Source: a virus
Virus record (IMG/VR): IMGVR_UViG_3300001798_000006
Location: 62,001 to 126,000 of that record
DNA: 64,000 nt
Reading direction: 5' to 3' (one strand)
In this document: one piece after another, positions 43,301 through 51,110 of the stretch
Layout of the letters: each line of letters opens with the position of its first letter
Numbering within the stretch: the stretch's first letter is position 1
Notes under the pieces: model-generated
What the model saw: only the letters and a program-made list of their open reading frames with translations
Database searches by the model: none
What the model was told of the DNA's origin: nothing
Translations under genes and position numbers: made by a program

Positions 43301-43610
43301 CACATTAGCCGCACAAGGAGATGCAGCCATATCTCCTGGTCCGAGTTTTGATGGAATTTTTATTAATGGTACAACAACCTCTAATGGGTTGCCAATCCAG
43401 ATTATAGATATTATGAATCCTGGTACCTCTGGTGCATTTGCCTTGTGTAAACAACTGAATAAAACCCTTGATCCAGTCAATAATTTTGTTAGCGGTGTTG
43501 TATTCCCATTCCCTCAATTCGCCAGAATAGGAGATCAGGGATTGGCCGTTACAACCATTGACCAAGGTAATCTTATCTTTATAGCAAGACAGGCATTCAT
43601 AGGACAATAA
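40353..43610 (+). CDS. Tail hub/baseplate-like protein (1085 aa)
   Basis: The ATG has TTGAGGTAAAT upstream, two bases after the giant gene. The 1085-residue protein starts with a tail-tip type region: HFELFIGEFFIRGKISHSDY, TIVTLNVQDNRKNLTRVKIHTEDLG, and LTRVLQDTGFDWYWNMDGNLVNLINKK near 230-255, a pattern seen in gp27/Tal-like hub proteins. The remaining two thirds have many SG turns and beta segments without a recognisable enzyme. A tail-tip hub carrying the adhesion protein is the best reading; the name rests on context and one segment. Confidence 0.55.
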   Translation: MSNHYIATSGAGVPNNGVMFPSGLFGSGVPGSDLGAFLASLNATFGFNLTQHNFQLEFIPFGNAASFHGASGQLPPIGHHFELFIGEFFIRGKISHSDYTVTDGGTIVTLNVQDNRKNLTRVKIHTEDLGESVPSGVVSVARAFRKLNGLIDINGDPLDPNIKEYKRILEHGATYSQILEAIDLSFNEGLSAFPISILPTVEQLELNIGGTIEAIRFIFNLDPLDEVLTRVLQDTGFDWYWNMDGNLVNLINKKLPFDISEAGILDLVSQFGSLSGLNETKQIGFGSDLIQESTRFRLLGGHQEGIINSPLLSPIDGVDTTALDNNITFTKAWDLISIGFYDPDGFYRVYTPTEKELQLALAGIEQWTYFKIYQTSDPNGSPPGYGLDGDAGSVAAQNPAFQSRLDPLMPLAGEATGAGISGIRIISNRRDEEHNWVIDFYNRVRDHASRHYGRSYVAEGILYNQASGLLRLIDSAWANVENQLQGANLSQSGSVNGPFTNNYEINRQLGPISPFVADDFRVIAHCVLPQDTVYGPQGDDVPASFGNWTEDAPPFNPSGDGRHYIPVTLVEVGQRVINPRSDDLFSFEAFPEGTLLCQLPINAGPASGLLEDQVIANLATLLTVRTKLDGSGLRDILNPAIVLNAYQTLSGVAIPIESRLRYGQNYPTTWVQGEISENDEFVQLDDQFVPWTYFPIGNQTSLDVMTERAMRRVIGKIVPRNTSRYADFVQVGLPLLSFDSFADQSVGASGLFGQVTHGVNELNIGFGFDGFNTRYKIQSYFPKFGREAPLGERSRAILNGIINPIDFSFLSLANPIPPDSRDPSLPGSPELPPIFFDTEKRAVRVEITEVNNVFTLGSVGTPLPERYFGEDANLYTKPPQFSSSNPDFTEGAVCIDGFLNIGDAAIYNTDEFEGGGGTVIFRYFTGGRPFGNGTIVQVEQNNVDDATKYDVTIIDPTAALNGVTRALKGLSVLNGMVQIGDRTTLAAQGDAAISPGPSFDGIFINGTTTSNGLPIQIIDIMNPGTSGAFALCKQLNKTLDPVNNFVSGVVFPFPQFARIGDQGLAVTTIDQGNLIFIARQAFIGQ

Positions 43611-43611
43611 C

Positions 43612-46488
43612 ATGACTGTTACCTCTGGGATTTATCCATATGATTATGCTAATCCTTTTCCATTTAGAATACGAGATAATGAAAACTCCTCTGGTATTAT
43701 AAATTTAAAAGACCCATATACTAATAGATTTTTAATAACTCTACCAGCTATTAGTGGCATACACATGGGTAATGCCTGGCACGCACTTTTAGCTCAGATT
43801 AGACTGTTTGATAGATTTAGTACAGTCCCAACTATCAAAGCTTATATTAATGACACTTATGGGATTGTTCGTAATATTCGTGAACCAGATCCTAGTGGAT
43901 TCGCTTTTACTGCCGAAAGCAATACCGAAGAGTTTAATTTTTCACAAGTATCAAATATTAGATTGCCGTCTGATGCAACCTCTGGGGTAGCTCAAATACA
44001 CACATCTGGTTATATTAAAGATTTAAGAGATGGACTTAATGCTCTATTTACATCTATGTCTAATGAATATAATGATTTCTCTCTCAATATTAATACCGGA
44101 GCCCAAATTAATTGGGATAACAATTTCTTACTGCGTGATTGGTTACGCTCTATGTTTAGAGACACAGTAAGTGGCGTTATTGGGGAATATAACTATCCGT
44201 CTAATATTTTAGCCTCAAGTGGAGCTATGTTTGACATTAGTTGGGCAGAGGTATTTTATAGTCCGTATCCTAGAATTGCAAGCAAGGAAGTTGTGAATCT
44301 TACTAATAATATTAGGGATCAAAGATTCGACACCTCCACACAATTAGCAGAAAATACTAGAATCTATGCTCGGTTAAGTCAGTTTGGCCCAGTTTATCCA
44401 CCGTTCCAAACACCAGAGGGGTTTACGTTAATACCTACCGAGATAGATCAAGATATTATTACAGATAGTAGTAATTTTACTATTGCCTTATCTGGGTGGG
44501 CTCACGCTAAAAATACAAAAACTATTAGAATTGATGGGCATATTTTAGTATCTGGATTAGTTGATCTAAAGGTTATTGAGAATATTAATAGAAAAACATC
44601 TCCTAATAATTTGGCTCTAATTGATGATGAATTATATAATATATTAGGCACTAGTACACATATCCTTCAGAGTGGTGCTAGGGAATTTGGAAGGACTGTT
44701 AATAAGAGAACGCCAAACGTTGGCATTAATATATATCGTTTTCCAGCTACGTCGATTGGGTATCCCTCTCATTCTGGAGAACCTGTACGGAATATAGCTG
44801 GAGGTATTCCATTACTACCAACACAAAAAATTATTAATGCTGATCATTCAAGTAGAGCTTGGTATGAGATACCTACGTTAAATAACTTTAACTATATTAC
44901 CCCTCGTTTTGGAGAAGTTCGTAATGTAAAAAGATTAGCAGTAGTAGCTAATAATAATATAGCCGGGACAATAGATGCGAGCGGCGTTTTAAGAGACGGT
45001 ATAGCTCCTTCGGGGCTCATTAGTATTTGGCCATCCCCAGGAGCTTATAACGGTGGCAGTGGACAAGGCTATCATATTATGGATAAAGCTATATGGGTAC
45101 GCCATGTACAAGATTCTCAGGGTATGGTACTAATATCTCCATATAATGGTCAACGCTTGGCATATAAATTTGCAGATATTAATCCTATTGTCATAGAACA
45201 AGACGTTTTAAGAGAGTATGACAGAGATATATCTTTTGATGCTGCTAGTCGTATAGCAACAGTTGTCCCACAATATAGATTATATACTTATGGTACTAGT
45301 TGGGGCGGAGTAGCAGGGATCACGGCCGCAACTTCATTTGGATGTCATTCAGCAGGATATTATCACATTTTCGGCACAAGAACGCCAGCTAGTCCGGCTC
45401 CTTTAGACGAGTCCAATATTGTTGGTGGTATATCAGTTAAAAATGGAAGCGTTAATCTCGTTACAGATTTTACCACTTTTGTATTTGAAAGTTATGACGC
45501 CGGAGAGTCATCAATAACACATTTTAGCGATTTAAAGGCACATGGACTTTGGGGTATACCATCACTACAAAATATAGGTACTGGTAAGGCAACTCTTGTA
45601 GGTGATTCTACCAACTTTACTAATGACGTTACCAGTGCGTTACCGAAATTTAATCCCCGATCCCAGAATGGTAACTTATTTAATATTTTAGTAGGTATTG
45701 GTCCGGCAATTGGAAGAATTCCTGTCGGTTATTCGGTCCCAAGTTACTACACTATGCTCTCGTGGAGTCCTGGCCTATCTCTCTCTGAGAGAACAGACGA
45801 TGGTTTAATGTGCGGTAGAGGGACACAAGGGGCTAGCACTTTTGGATTTTTAGATTCTGGCGGATTTCCCCCATTAACAAGAGAAGATTTATGGACACGA
45901 GCAACGACACCAGACGCAGGAGGATTCCAATTTGGACTTGGTACTCAAATTACTCCAGGTACACATCCTGCCGTAGCGGCAAATACGATAGCTGGTCTAA
46001 TTGCTCCGGCTATTGATTATATTACTCCAGACACTCAAATAATGACGTTTACCCCCGGAGAGACTGATCCAATTATCTCTGTCGAAGCTATTGATTCTGA
46101 TACTGTTGGATCAATTATACAAGGTAATTTTACTTTAGGAACATTTGTTGGTTCAGTAGGTAGTTTGATTGTTGGTAGTATTCAAAGCGATTTCGATGGA
46201 AAACATTTTGGTAATGTTGCTATAGGTGGATCTGCTAGACAAATCACAGGATTCACATATGTTGATGGAGAGATTATTGCCATAGCCAGGGGAAATAATG
46301 TAAGTTCGCCATTCGCTAATAAGCTGTCTATAGCTCCGTTAGATCTGAATGCCACTCAAACAATTTTTGAAGAGACTAGACTTAATACACAAGACCTAGA
46401 TCCTGGTGCAGATTTTATCTATATAGGAGAAACTGGGACTGCGGATCTCACTTTCTGGCCACAAATAGTATTCGCGGATATCATTTAA
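43612..46488 (+). CDS. Large tail/fibre protein (958 aa)
   Basis: The gene starts one base after the hub stop with an AGGACAATAAC ribosome site. It encodes 958 residues rich in N, S, G and aromatic residues (GIYPYDYANPFPFRIRD; LRDGLNALFTSMSNEYNDFSL; WGGVAGITAATSFGCHSAG), typical of phage fibre or tail-tip proteins. No catalytic or lectin motif was recognised. Its TAA overlaps the TAA of the oppositely oriented NAD gene by four bases, with no terminator between. Confidence 0.55.
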   Translation: MTVTSGIYPYDYANPFPFRIRDNENSSGIINLKDPYTNRFLITLPAISGIHMGNAWHALLAQIRLFDRFSTVPTIKAYINDTYGIVRNIREPDPSGFAFTAESNTEEFNFSQVSNIRLPSDATSGVAQIHTSGYIKDLRDGLNALFTSMSNEYNDFSLNINTGAQINWDNNFLLRDWLRSMFRDTVSGVIGEYNYPSNILASSGAMFDISWAEVFYSPYPRIASKEVVNLTNNIRDQRFDTSTQLAENTRIYARLSQFGPVYPPFQTPEGFTLIPTEIDQDIITDSSNFTIALSGWAHAKNTKTIRIDGHILVSGLVDLKVIENINRKTSPNNLALIDDELYNILGTSTHILQSGAREFGRTVNKRTPNVGINIYRFPATSIGYPSHSGEPVRNIAGGIPLLPTQKIINADHSSRAWYEIPTLNNFNYITPRFGEVRNVKRLAVVANNNIAGTIDASGVLRDGIAPSGLISIWPSPGAYNGGSGQGYHIMDKAIWVRHVQDSQGMVLISPYNGQRLAYKFADINPIVIEQDVLREYDRDISFDAASRIATVVPQYRLYTYGTSWGGVAGITAATSFGCHSAGYYHIFGTRTPASPAPLDESNIVGGISVKNGSVNLVTDFTTFVFESYDAGESSITHFSDLKAHGLWGIPSLQNIGTGKATLVGDSTNFTNDVTSALPKFNPRSQNGNLFNILVGIGPAIGRIPVGYSVPSYYTMLSWSPGLSLSERTDDGLMCGRGTQGASTFGFLDSGGFPPLTREDLWTRATTPDAGGFQFGLGTQITPGTHPAVAANTIAGLIAPAIDYITPDTQIMTFTPGETDPIISVEAIDSDTVGSIIQGNFTLGTFVGSVGSLIVGSIQSDFDGKHFGNVAIGGSARQITGFTYVDGEIIAIARGNNVSSPFANKLSIAPLDLNATQTIFEETRLNTQDLDPGADFIYIGETGTADLTFWPQIVFADII

Positions 46489-47879
46489 AGTGCCGCACTC
46501 GCTCTTAATTCTCCAAACCTATGTTCAAGCGTGATCTCGCCATTAAGATATTTTTCCTGCAATATATTTTCACCAACACATTTTTCATTTAAGGTTATAT
46601 ATCCTAGATTTGGATCATTAACTAATTTAAGTCTACCACGCTTAGAACTCTTTGCAGAGTCAGTAATTGGCTGTTTCCAAACATCTACTTCGCGTCCATC
46701 ACAGATAGTAGATGAGCATTTAAAGGCAAACTTCTGTGTATCTCTATTAACATTCTGGAGTAATCCACCACCAGAACCGAAGGCAATGTTATCTGCCGAC
46801 CAGCCCTTAAGAGCTAGATTACTAAGAATACGTTCTATAGTGTGTTCTTTTTCAGTAATCCATTTAATACCATCTCCCTGAATCATTCTTACTTTATTAA
46901 GAACTTTAAAGCCCTTTGAGTTAATCGAATAACCAAATGCATATCCGAGGGCTTCTATTACATCAAGATCTACTTGTTCTGGAATACCTGAATCTGGTCT
47001 AGCAACGAGAGTATTCTTAGCAGCAAGAACTTTATGTTTAAGTTTATCACCAATTATATTTTGGCAGAAGTTTATAATATCATAACTATCGCCAACAATA
47101 GCATATAGTCCTGTTGGGCTATCGCCAAATTGCTGAATTATATTAGCCACAGACTCATGTTCGAATTCTGGGCCACCCCAACTTGTAATAGTGCTATGTT
47201 CAGCGGCGGGTATAGAGAAGCCAGCCATATCTTCGCTATAATATTCTAATACATATTCAAAAGCTTCGGCTGTGTCAGTACCCATAAAATTAACTAAATG
47301 AGCCATACCGCCGACACCAGCCGATTCAACGCTACTTACCCCACGGAAGCCGAAGTCATGTAGCTTAAATAGCAATCCTGCCGGATCGCCGTTTGCGTCC
47401 AAATATCGCTTGATGATTCTTTTAACTTCTCGGTCTGAGGTAAATACAGTCGATGGATACCAAACTTGTGACAGTAGGGTCTCAAACCAATTTGTAAGCC
47501 ATGGAACTTGTAGGTCAGTATTTTCTACGGTCATTAATACGTTGCTGACCGGCACCGAAAGTCCTTCTGGAGTCGCCATAATACGCAATGGTAATTTGCC
47601 GCCATGTTTATTAACTATATGCATCCATCCGTCTCTATTAAAAAGGTTTGGATCGTTAAAATGCTTAGCCCATCGACTAGCCGCGTAGTCAACATCATCT
47701 TTAGTGACACGTTGGGTTAAATACTTCTTAAGCAATATTTGTAAACCGACTACTGCTGCTGTCGGGAATTGGCCTCCGCGAGATTCAAAATATGAATATA
47801 CACTTGTGGTGCCAGGTCTATATTGCTTCCAATGTGAGACTTTATAACTATCGGTTAATAGAGCGAGATTTTTTCTCAT
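46485..47879 (-). CDS. nadV: Nicotinamide phosphoribosyltransferase
   Basis: This 464-residue protein is a full-length NAMPT, which makes nicotinamide mononucleotide from nicotinamide and PRPP. Family hallmarks in order are TDSYKVSHW (9-17), HDFGFRG (174-180), AAEHST with the catalytic-type H228, and ARPDSG (293-298, with R and D matching the human active site), then GDGI and GSGGGLLQ. The ATG at 47879 has AAAGGAT upstream and overlaps the end of the adenylyltransferase gene by four bases (ATGA). With that neighbour it makes a two-step route from nicotinamide to NAD+, corresponding to the phage NAD+ reconstitution pathway called NARP2, which counters NAD-depleting defences. Confidence 0.95.
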   Translation of the reverse strand: MRKNLALLTDSYKVSHWKQYRPGTTSVYSYFESRGGQFPTAAVVGLQILLKKYLTQRVTKDDVDYAASRWAKHFNDPNLFNRDGWMHIVNKHGGKLPLRIMATPEGLSVPVSNVLMTVENTDLQVPWLTNWFETLLSQVWYPSTVFTSDREVKRIIKRYLDANGDPAGLLFKLHDFGFRGVSSVESAGVGGMAHLVNFMGTDTAEAFEYVLEYYSEDMAGFSIPAAEHSTITSWGGPEFEHESVANIIQQFGDSPTGLYAIVGDSYDIINFCQNIIGDKLKHKVLAAKNTLVARPDSGIPEQVDLDVIEALGYAFGYSINSKGFKVLNKVRMIQGDGIKWITEKEHTIERILSNLALKGWSADNIAFGSGGGLLQNVNRDTQKFAFKCSSTICDGREVDVWKQPITDSAKSSKRGRLKLVNDPNLGYITLNEKCVGENILQEKYLNGEITLEHRFGELRASAAL

Positions 47880-48865
47880 AATGATCCTTTATTTATATAT
47901 TCAGTAAGTTTATCAAGCAATCTTTGATGTTCTTCCATGATAGGAATATTTTGAGCTAAATTAAACCATTTAATTTCTGCTATATCATCATTAGCTTTCG
48001 CTAAACCAGTATAGGGATTACATATAAAGAAATTTGTCATATAACCAACCTTATCAACACCACGAATTCTCCAATCATCTATTTTTTGACTACATAGGTA
48101 TCGAAAATCAACGCCACAGATACTAGTTTCCTCATAAAGTTCTCGATATGCCGCCGCTTCTAAAGAAGTATCTTCCAAATCTACATGACCACCGGGAAAT
48201 CTAAACTTATCCTCATCTGGTTTACGTCCTAATAGGACTTTAAAATCTTTTACAGTTTTCCCATTCATATGTGGTGCTCGATCTAACGGTCTTATACATG
48301 CCACATCTACTGTAGAATAAAGTCTTGGTGGAAGATTCATAATAGCATTAATTTGGCCATTTCTAAAATCTTCTGTATGTAAACTCAAATCATTACAAAT
48401 ATGTAATCTACTTGCCACTTGTCTTAACTTTGTGCCAGAAATAAATTCTTCAAAATCTAATTGAACTGTTTTATATTTACCAGAATAACGAGATATAAAA
48501 CTGTCTCGGCCACCATATAGTATAAAATCTGGTGTTGATTGTGTATATTCATCATACCTTAATTCTTCTATATAAGAATCTACCGACTCGCTCCATATTG
48601 GATCTGAGCGTCTATCCTTGATTGATTTTATTTGAATATCATGACCCAAATCAAATCTATTAGATCTAATATACTCATCTAACATTTTATAAATAATAGT
48701 AGATGGTAACGGATTTTCATAATTTACTGGAGTTGGTCTTTCTCCAATAAGAAAGATAACAGAGGTATGTCGTCTTAAAACTTCAGCAATTAATTTACGA
48801 TGAGCTATATGTAAATAAGGCACTTGGAATCTACCAATTATTACGCCGACCGTCTCAGAGTTCAT
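47876..48865 (-). CDS. nadM: Bifunctional NMN adenylyltransferase/Nudix hydrolase
   Basis: The 329-residue protein starts at the ATG at 48865, with AAAGGA upstream; a start at 48913 would only add 16 poor residues and overlap the previous gene more. The N-terminal nucleotidyltransferase has GRFQVPYLHIAH (11-22, an HIAH form of the HxGH motif) and ISGTKLR (142-148). The C-terminal Nudix domain has GGHVDLED followed by AAAYRELYEET (225-247), a box with one extra residue, as in ADP-ribose hydrolase-type members. The first domain makes NAD+ from NMN and ATP. The second probably cleaves ADP-ribose or a related nucleotide, which could recycle or clear products of NAD-degrading defences. The fusion is known from bacteria and phages. 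Confidence 0.92.
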   Translation of the reverse strand: MNSETVGVIIGRFQVPYLHIAHRKLIAEVLRRHTSVIFLIGERPTPVNYENPLPSTIIYKMLDEYIRSNRFDLGHDIQIKSIKDRRSDPIWSESVDSYIEELRYDEYTQSTPDFILYGGRDSFISRYSGKYKTVQLDFEEFISGTKLRQVASRLHICNDLSLHTEDFRNGQINAIMNLPPRLYSTVDVACIRPLDRAPHMNGKTVKDFKVLLGRKPDEDKFRFPGGHVDLEDTSLEAAAYRELYEETSICGVDFRYLCSQKIDDWRIRGVDKVGYMTNFFICNPYTGLAKANDDIAEIKWFNLAQNIPIMEEHQRLLDKLTEYINKGSL

Positions 48866-49169
48866 GTGCAGATATCCTTTTAGAGGGAGTTGCCTCCATA
48901 TATACGTATCCACCCTCGCCGTCTACATACCCTGCCATCCATTCGGCCTTTACTTTTAAGTCTGGAGTTTTATCTAGCGTGCCGTCTATGATTCGACTTA
49001 TCATAGCTTTAATGCGAAAACGCACCATATCACAAGCCTCGTTTGGTGAATTACCAAACCCATGAATATCGCCGAATTCCGAGACAGCAACATACATGAT
49101 ATTTGGGTCTGGAGGATTAAAAATATTCATATATGGCTTCCATTCTGACTTCCAATACATTATTTTCAT
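48855..49169 (-). CDS. Unknown first gene of the NAD operon (104 aa)
   Basis: The 104-residue product starts at the ATG at 49169 behind an AGGAG ribosome site and overlaps the adenylyltransferase gene by 11 bases. It is the first gene after the strong promoter and so probably the most expressed. The central part (MYVAVSEFGDIHGFGNSPNEACDMVRFRIKAMI) has a strand-strand-helix pattern that recalls HicB-type small proteins, with a GFGNS-x-NEA turn. This is a weak resemblance and could be chance. It has no membrane segment. Its place suggests a role with NAD salvage, or as an anti-defence protein. Confidence 0.6.
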   Translation of the reverse strand: MKIMYWKSEWKPYMNIFNPPDPNIMYVAVSEFGDIHGFGNSPNEACDMVRFRIKAMISRIIDGTLDKTPDLKVKAEWMAGYVDGEGGYVYMEATPSKRISAHEL

Positions 49170-49187
49170 AATTATGCTCCTATCTCT

Positions 49188-49215
49188 ATTATAGCATGTT
49201 TATCCTTGGTGTCAA
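49188..49215 (-). promoter_or_regulatory. Perfect sigma70-type promoter for the NAD operon
   Basis: On the minus strand, TTGACA (complement of 49210-49215) and TATAAT (complement of 49188-49193) are 16 bases apart, and TGC precedes the -10 box, giving an extended -10. All twelve core positions are consensus. It lies about 20 bases upstream of the first operon gene. This predicts strong early transcription by the host enzyme. Confidence 0.88.
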
Positions 49216-49221
49216 GCCATT

Positions 49222-49233
49222 TTTAGAGTATTA
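49222..49233 (+). promoter_or_regulatory. Possible late promoter, weak seventh site
   Basis: TTTAGAGTATTA resembles the six late motifs with one change in the core (TAGAGTATT for TAGTGTATT). The gene it would serve starts about 100 bases downstream, after a leader that can fold: CGGAGC at 49258 with GCTCCG near 49305, enclosing AGCGT/ACGCT. It is weaker evidence than the six exact sites. Confidence 0.3.
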
Positions 49234-49334
49234 CTAAGATAGCATTGCTCTCGCTTTACGGAGCATAGCATATCCCGCCTGAGCGTTCAATACGCTAGAT
49301 AGCTCCGGTATTTATAAATACAAGGAGGTGTACC

Positions 49335-50045
49335 ATTTGTGCATCAGGTTTGCGTTTCTTTAATTGTAGTGGGGCTTTCGGTGGAACACCATCTACTCGT
49401 GCAACACCAAATCTTGAAATTTTCAATTTAGAACCAGGAGCTACAGCCTCACCAGAAAGACTGGGATTTTTCGGGCTTCTCGGAGCCCCAAACGGACCAG
49501 TAATTGTAGGAACTTACCAAGAACGTACCCATCGTACAGATCATAACGGTACAGATCTTGGTACATTTATGAATGTTAAATTTACAGGAGCCTCCTCGGC
49601 AGAAGTCTCTGGGGTACCATTAACATTAACAGGACATACACTTGCAACTATCCCACAAGCATCTGGCACTTTACTTGTGAGGTTCACCGAGCCCTCTGGA
49701 ACGCAAGTACAAACACAGAATGCCTTTATAAGAGCGATAGCTTTAACTGAAGCTTCTGGAGCATTAATTAGCACGACACCTAGTAATATTACTATTCAGG
49801 CAGCACAACTTGCAGATACTCATGGTAATGCCGGTGACTCTTCTTGGAGCGATTTAACGGGTGGTTCTAATCAATTAGATCTAGCTAATCAGGCAGGAAC
49901 GGCACTTGTTCATGATTATCACTTAATTTTATCGGCCTCGCCGCTCACGGCCGGAGTTAACCGTTCATGGGGCTTTTATGTCCAGCTAGAATTTTTAAAT
50001 ATATTATTCGCTGCCGGTCTTTCCTTTCTAAGTTACTTCTCTTAA
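49335..50045 (+). CDS. Tail-like virion protein with unclear start (236 aa)
   Basis: The frame runs to 50045. The first ordinary start codon, TTG at 49350, lies 21 bases after the excellent AAGGAGG ribosome site at 49322-49328. An in-frame ATT at 49335 is at the ideal six-base distance and would give MCASGLRFFNCSG. I give the ATT as start but mark it uncertain; sequence error is another option. The 231-236-residue protein is rich in SG turns and small residues (PQASGTLLVRFTEPSGTQVQ, SGALISTTPSNITIQ) and ends SWGFYVQLEFLN, then a hydrophobic tail. It resembles the tail appendage proteins in style. It is followed by a strong terminator. Confidence 0.6.
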   Translation: MCASGLRFFNCSGAFGGTPSTRATPNLEIFNLEPGATASPERLGFFGLLGAPNGPVIVGTYQERTHRTDHNGTDLGTFMNVKFTGASSAEVSGVPLTLTGHTLATIPQASGTLLVRFTEPSGTQVQTQNAFIRAIALTEASGALISTTPSNITIQAAQLADTHGNAGDSSWSDLTGGSNQLDLANQAGTALVHDYHLILSASPLTAGVNRSWGFYVQLEFLNILFAAGLSFLSYFS

Positions 50046-50065
50046 AGAGATATAACCTACTATAT

Positions 50066-50095
50066 AGGTGAGCTACAAAATAGCTCACCTTTTTT
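50066..50095 (+). terminator. Strong intrinsic terminator before the replication genes
   Basis: AGGTGAGCTA (50066-50075) and TAGCTCACCT (50081-50090) form a perfect ten-base stem with loop CAAAA, followed by six T residues. It isolates the virion gene upstream from the replication promoter downstream. Confidence 0.95.
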
Positions 50096-50103
50096 ATTTT
50101 CCC

Positions 50104-50131
50104 TTGAAAATCCCAATCTCGCCGGTATAAC
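50104..50131 (+). promoter_or_regulatory. Sigma70-like promoter of the replication operon
   Basis: TTGAAA at 50104-50109 and TATAAC at 50126-50131 are 16 bases apart, one mismatch from consensus in each box. It lies directly after the terminator and 30 bases before the first replication-region gene, with AAGGA as ribosome site. Confidence 0.6.
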
Positions 50132-50160
50132 AAAGATCTTAGAATAAGGATATAATTAAT

Positions 50161-50688
50161 ATGACTCTAGCGACCAAGACTTCAGATCCATACGTACCAG
50201 GACATCGTTGGATCGCAAGTTTGAGCAATGGACAAACGATTTTTCAGGATAATACGCCTGGGATAGAATCAGCCTGGAATCGTTTACGTAATTATGTGCA
50301 AGCTAACCGCCTACAAATAACTAACTTGCGGTTACAAGCCTATGGACAACATGTACAATTATTACCATTTAAAGCAGACGATGGATCACCGCAAGTGGCG
50401 GGATATTGGTTTTCTAATCGGATGGCAAGAATATTCGGATTGTCAGGGTTTGAATCCGAGACTAAAGAAATAGGTATAGGATACTTAAAAGATGGAAAAA
50501 TTCATATTACGTGGGTACGAGAAGATGGTATAATCTCTGTAGAAGAACGATTATATAAACCAAACGAACTAGGAATAATAGTAAATCATGTTCCTGAAAT
50601 AGAATTTAATTATGAGCTTTTTAAAACGTTAGAAAATTTACCCGGCAAAACGCCAGATATCCCATATGAGGGAGATGAAGATTTATGA
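50161..50688 (+). CDS. First gene of the replication operon, unknown (175 aa)
   Basis: The 175-residue protein begins with a small alpha-beta domain: HRWIASLSNGQTIFQ, GIESAWNRLRNYVQANRLQITNLRLQAYG, HVQLLPFK. The pattern of a strand pair with a W-x-RL helix is one I associate with phage proteins of unknown function. The second half (GIGYLKDGKIHITWVREDG, then ISVEERLYKPN) is another strand-rich unit. It may be an early modulator. No catalytic motif is present. It ends with an ATGA overlap with the next gene. Confidence 0.6.
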   Translation: MTLATKTSDPYVPGHRWIASLSNGQTIFQDNTPGIESAWNRLRNYVQANRLQITNLRLQAYGQHVQLLPFKADDGSPQVAGYWFSNRMARIFGLSGFESETKEIGIGYLKDGKIHITWVREDGIISVEERLYKPNELGIIVNHVPEIEFNYELFKTLENLPGKTPDIPYEGDEDL

Positions 50689-51110
50689 AATTTAAGTCTA
50701 TTACTACACCGGATGTTGAGCATGATACTGCTAATATTATCACAGAATTATTGTTCCTAAATAAGGAACATAAATCAATAGACGCTCCGTGGCGTCAAAA
50801 TCATAGACTTTGGTGGTCAAAAAATGTTGCGGCGGTTAAAAAACTAATGCGTGATCACGATATAAATGAAGATCAATTAGCTTTTTACGTCTTCAAATGT
50901 TCGCCCACAGAGATCTCTTCGGAGGAATTCGGTAAGGCAGCAGTTGTAGCTAAAAAGCTATTTAAGAAATATAATCTTAATGAATTAGTAGAACATTATA
51001 GAAGTCATTATAAATCATCAGACAATTTTATTGTTCTTAAGATTAAAGAGGCTAGGAAAACAAAGTCTCTTACTCAGTTTTTAAAGGAACTAGCAGATGG
51101 CCAAAGCTAA
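50685..51110 (+). CDS. Replication-region hypothetical protein (141 aa)
   Basis: The 141-residue protein is helical and basic (NHRLWWSKNVAAVKKLMRDHDI, KAAVVAKKLFKKYNLNELVEHYRSHYK). It overlaps the recombinase gene by 14 bases. Such a small basic partner next to a RecA-like protein could be a mediator or helicase loader, but no motif supports a choice. The reading frame is well supported by coupling on both sides. Confidence 0.5.
   Translation: MKFKSITTPDVEHDTANIITELLFLNKEHKSIDAPWRQNHRLWWSKNVAAVKKLMRDHDINEDQLAFYVFKCSPTEISSEEFGKAAVVAKKLFKKYNLNELVEHYRSHYKSSDNFIVLKIKEARKTKSLTQFLKELADGQS

Noticed and set aside
48866-48913. Longer N-terminus for the adenylyltransferase
   Set aside because: The added 16 residues precede the normal family start, and the ATG at 48865 has its own AAAGGA site.
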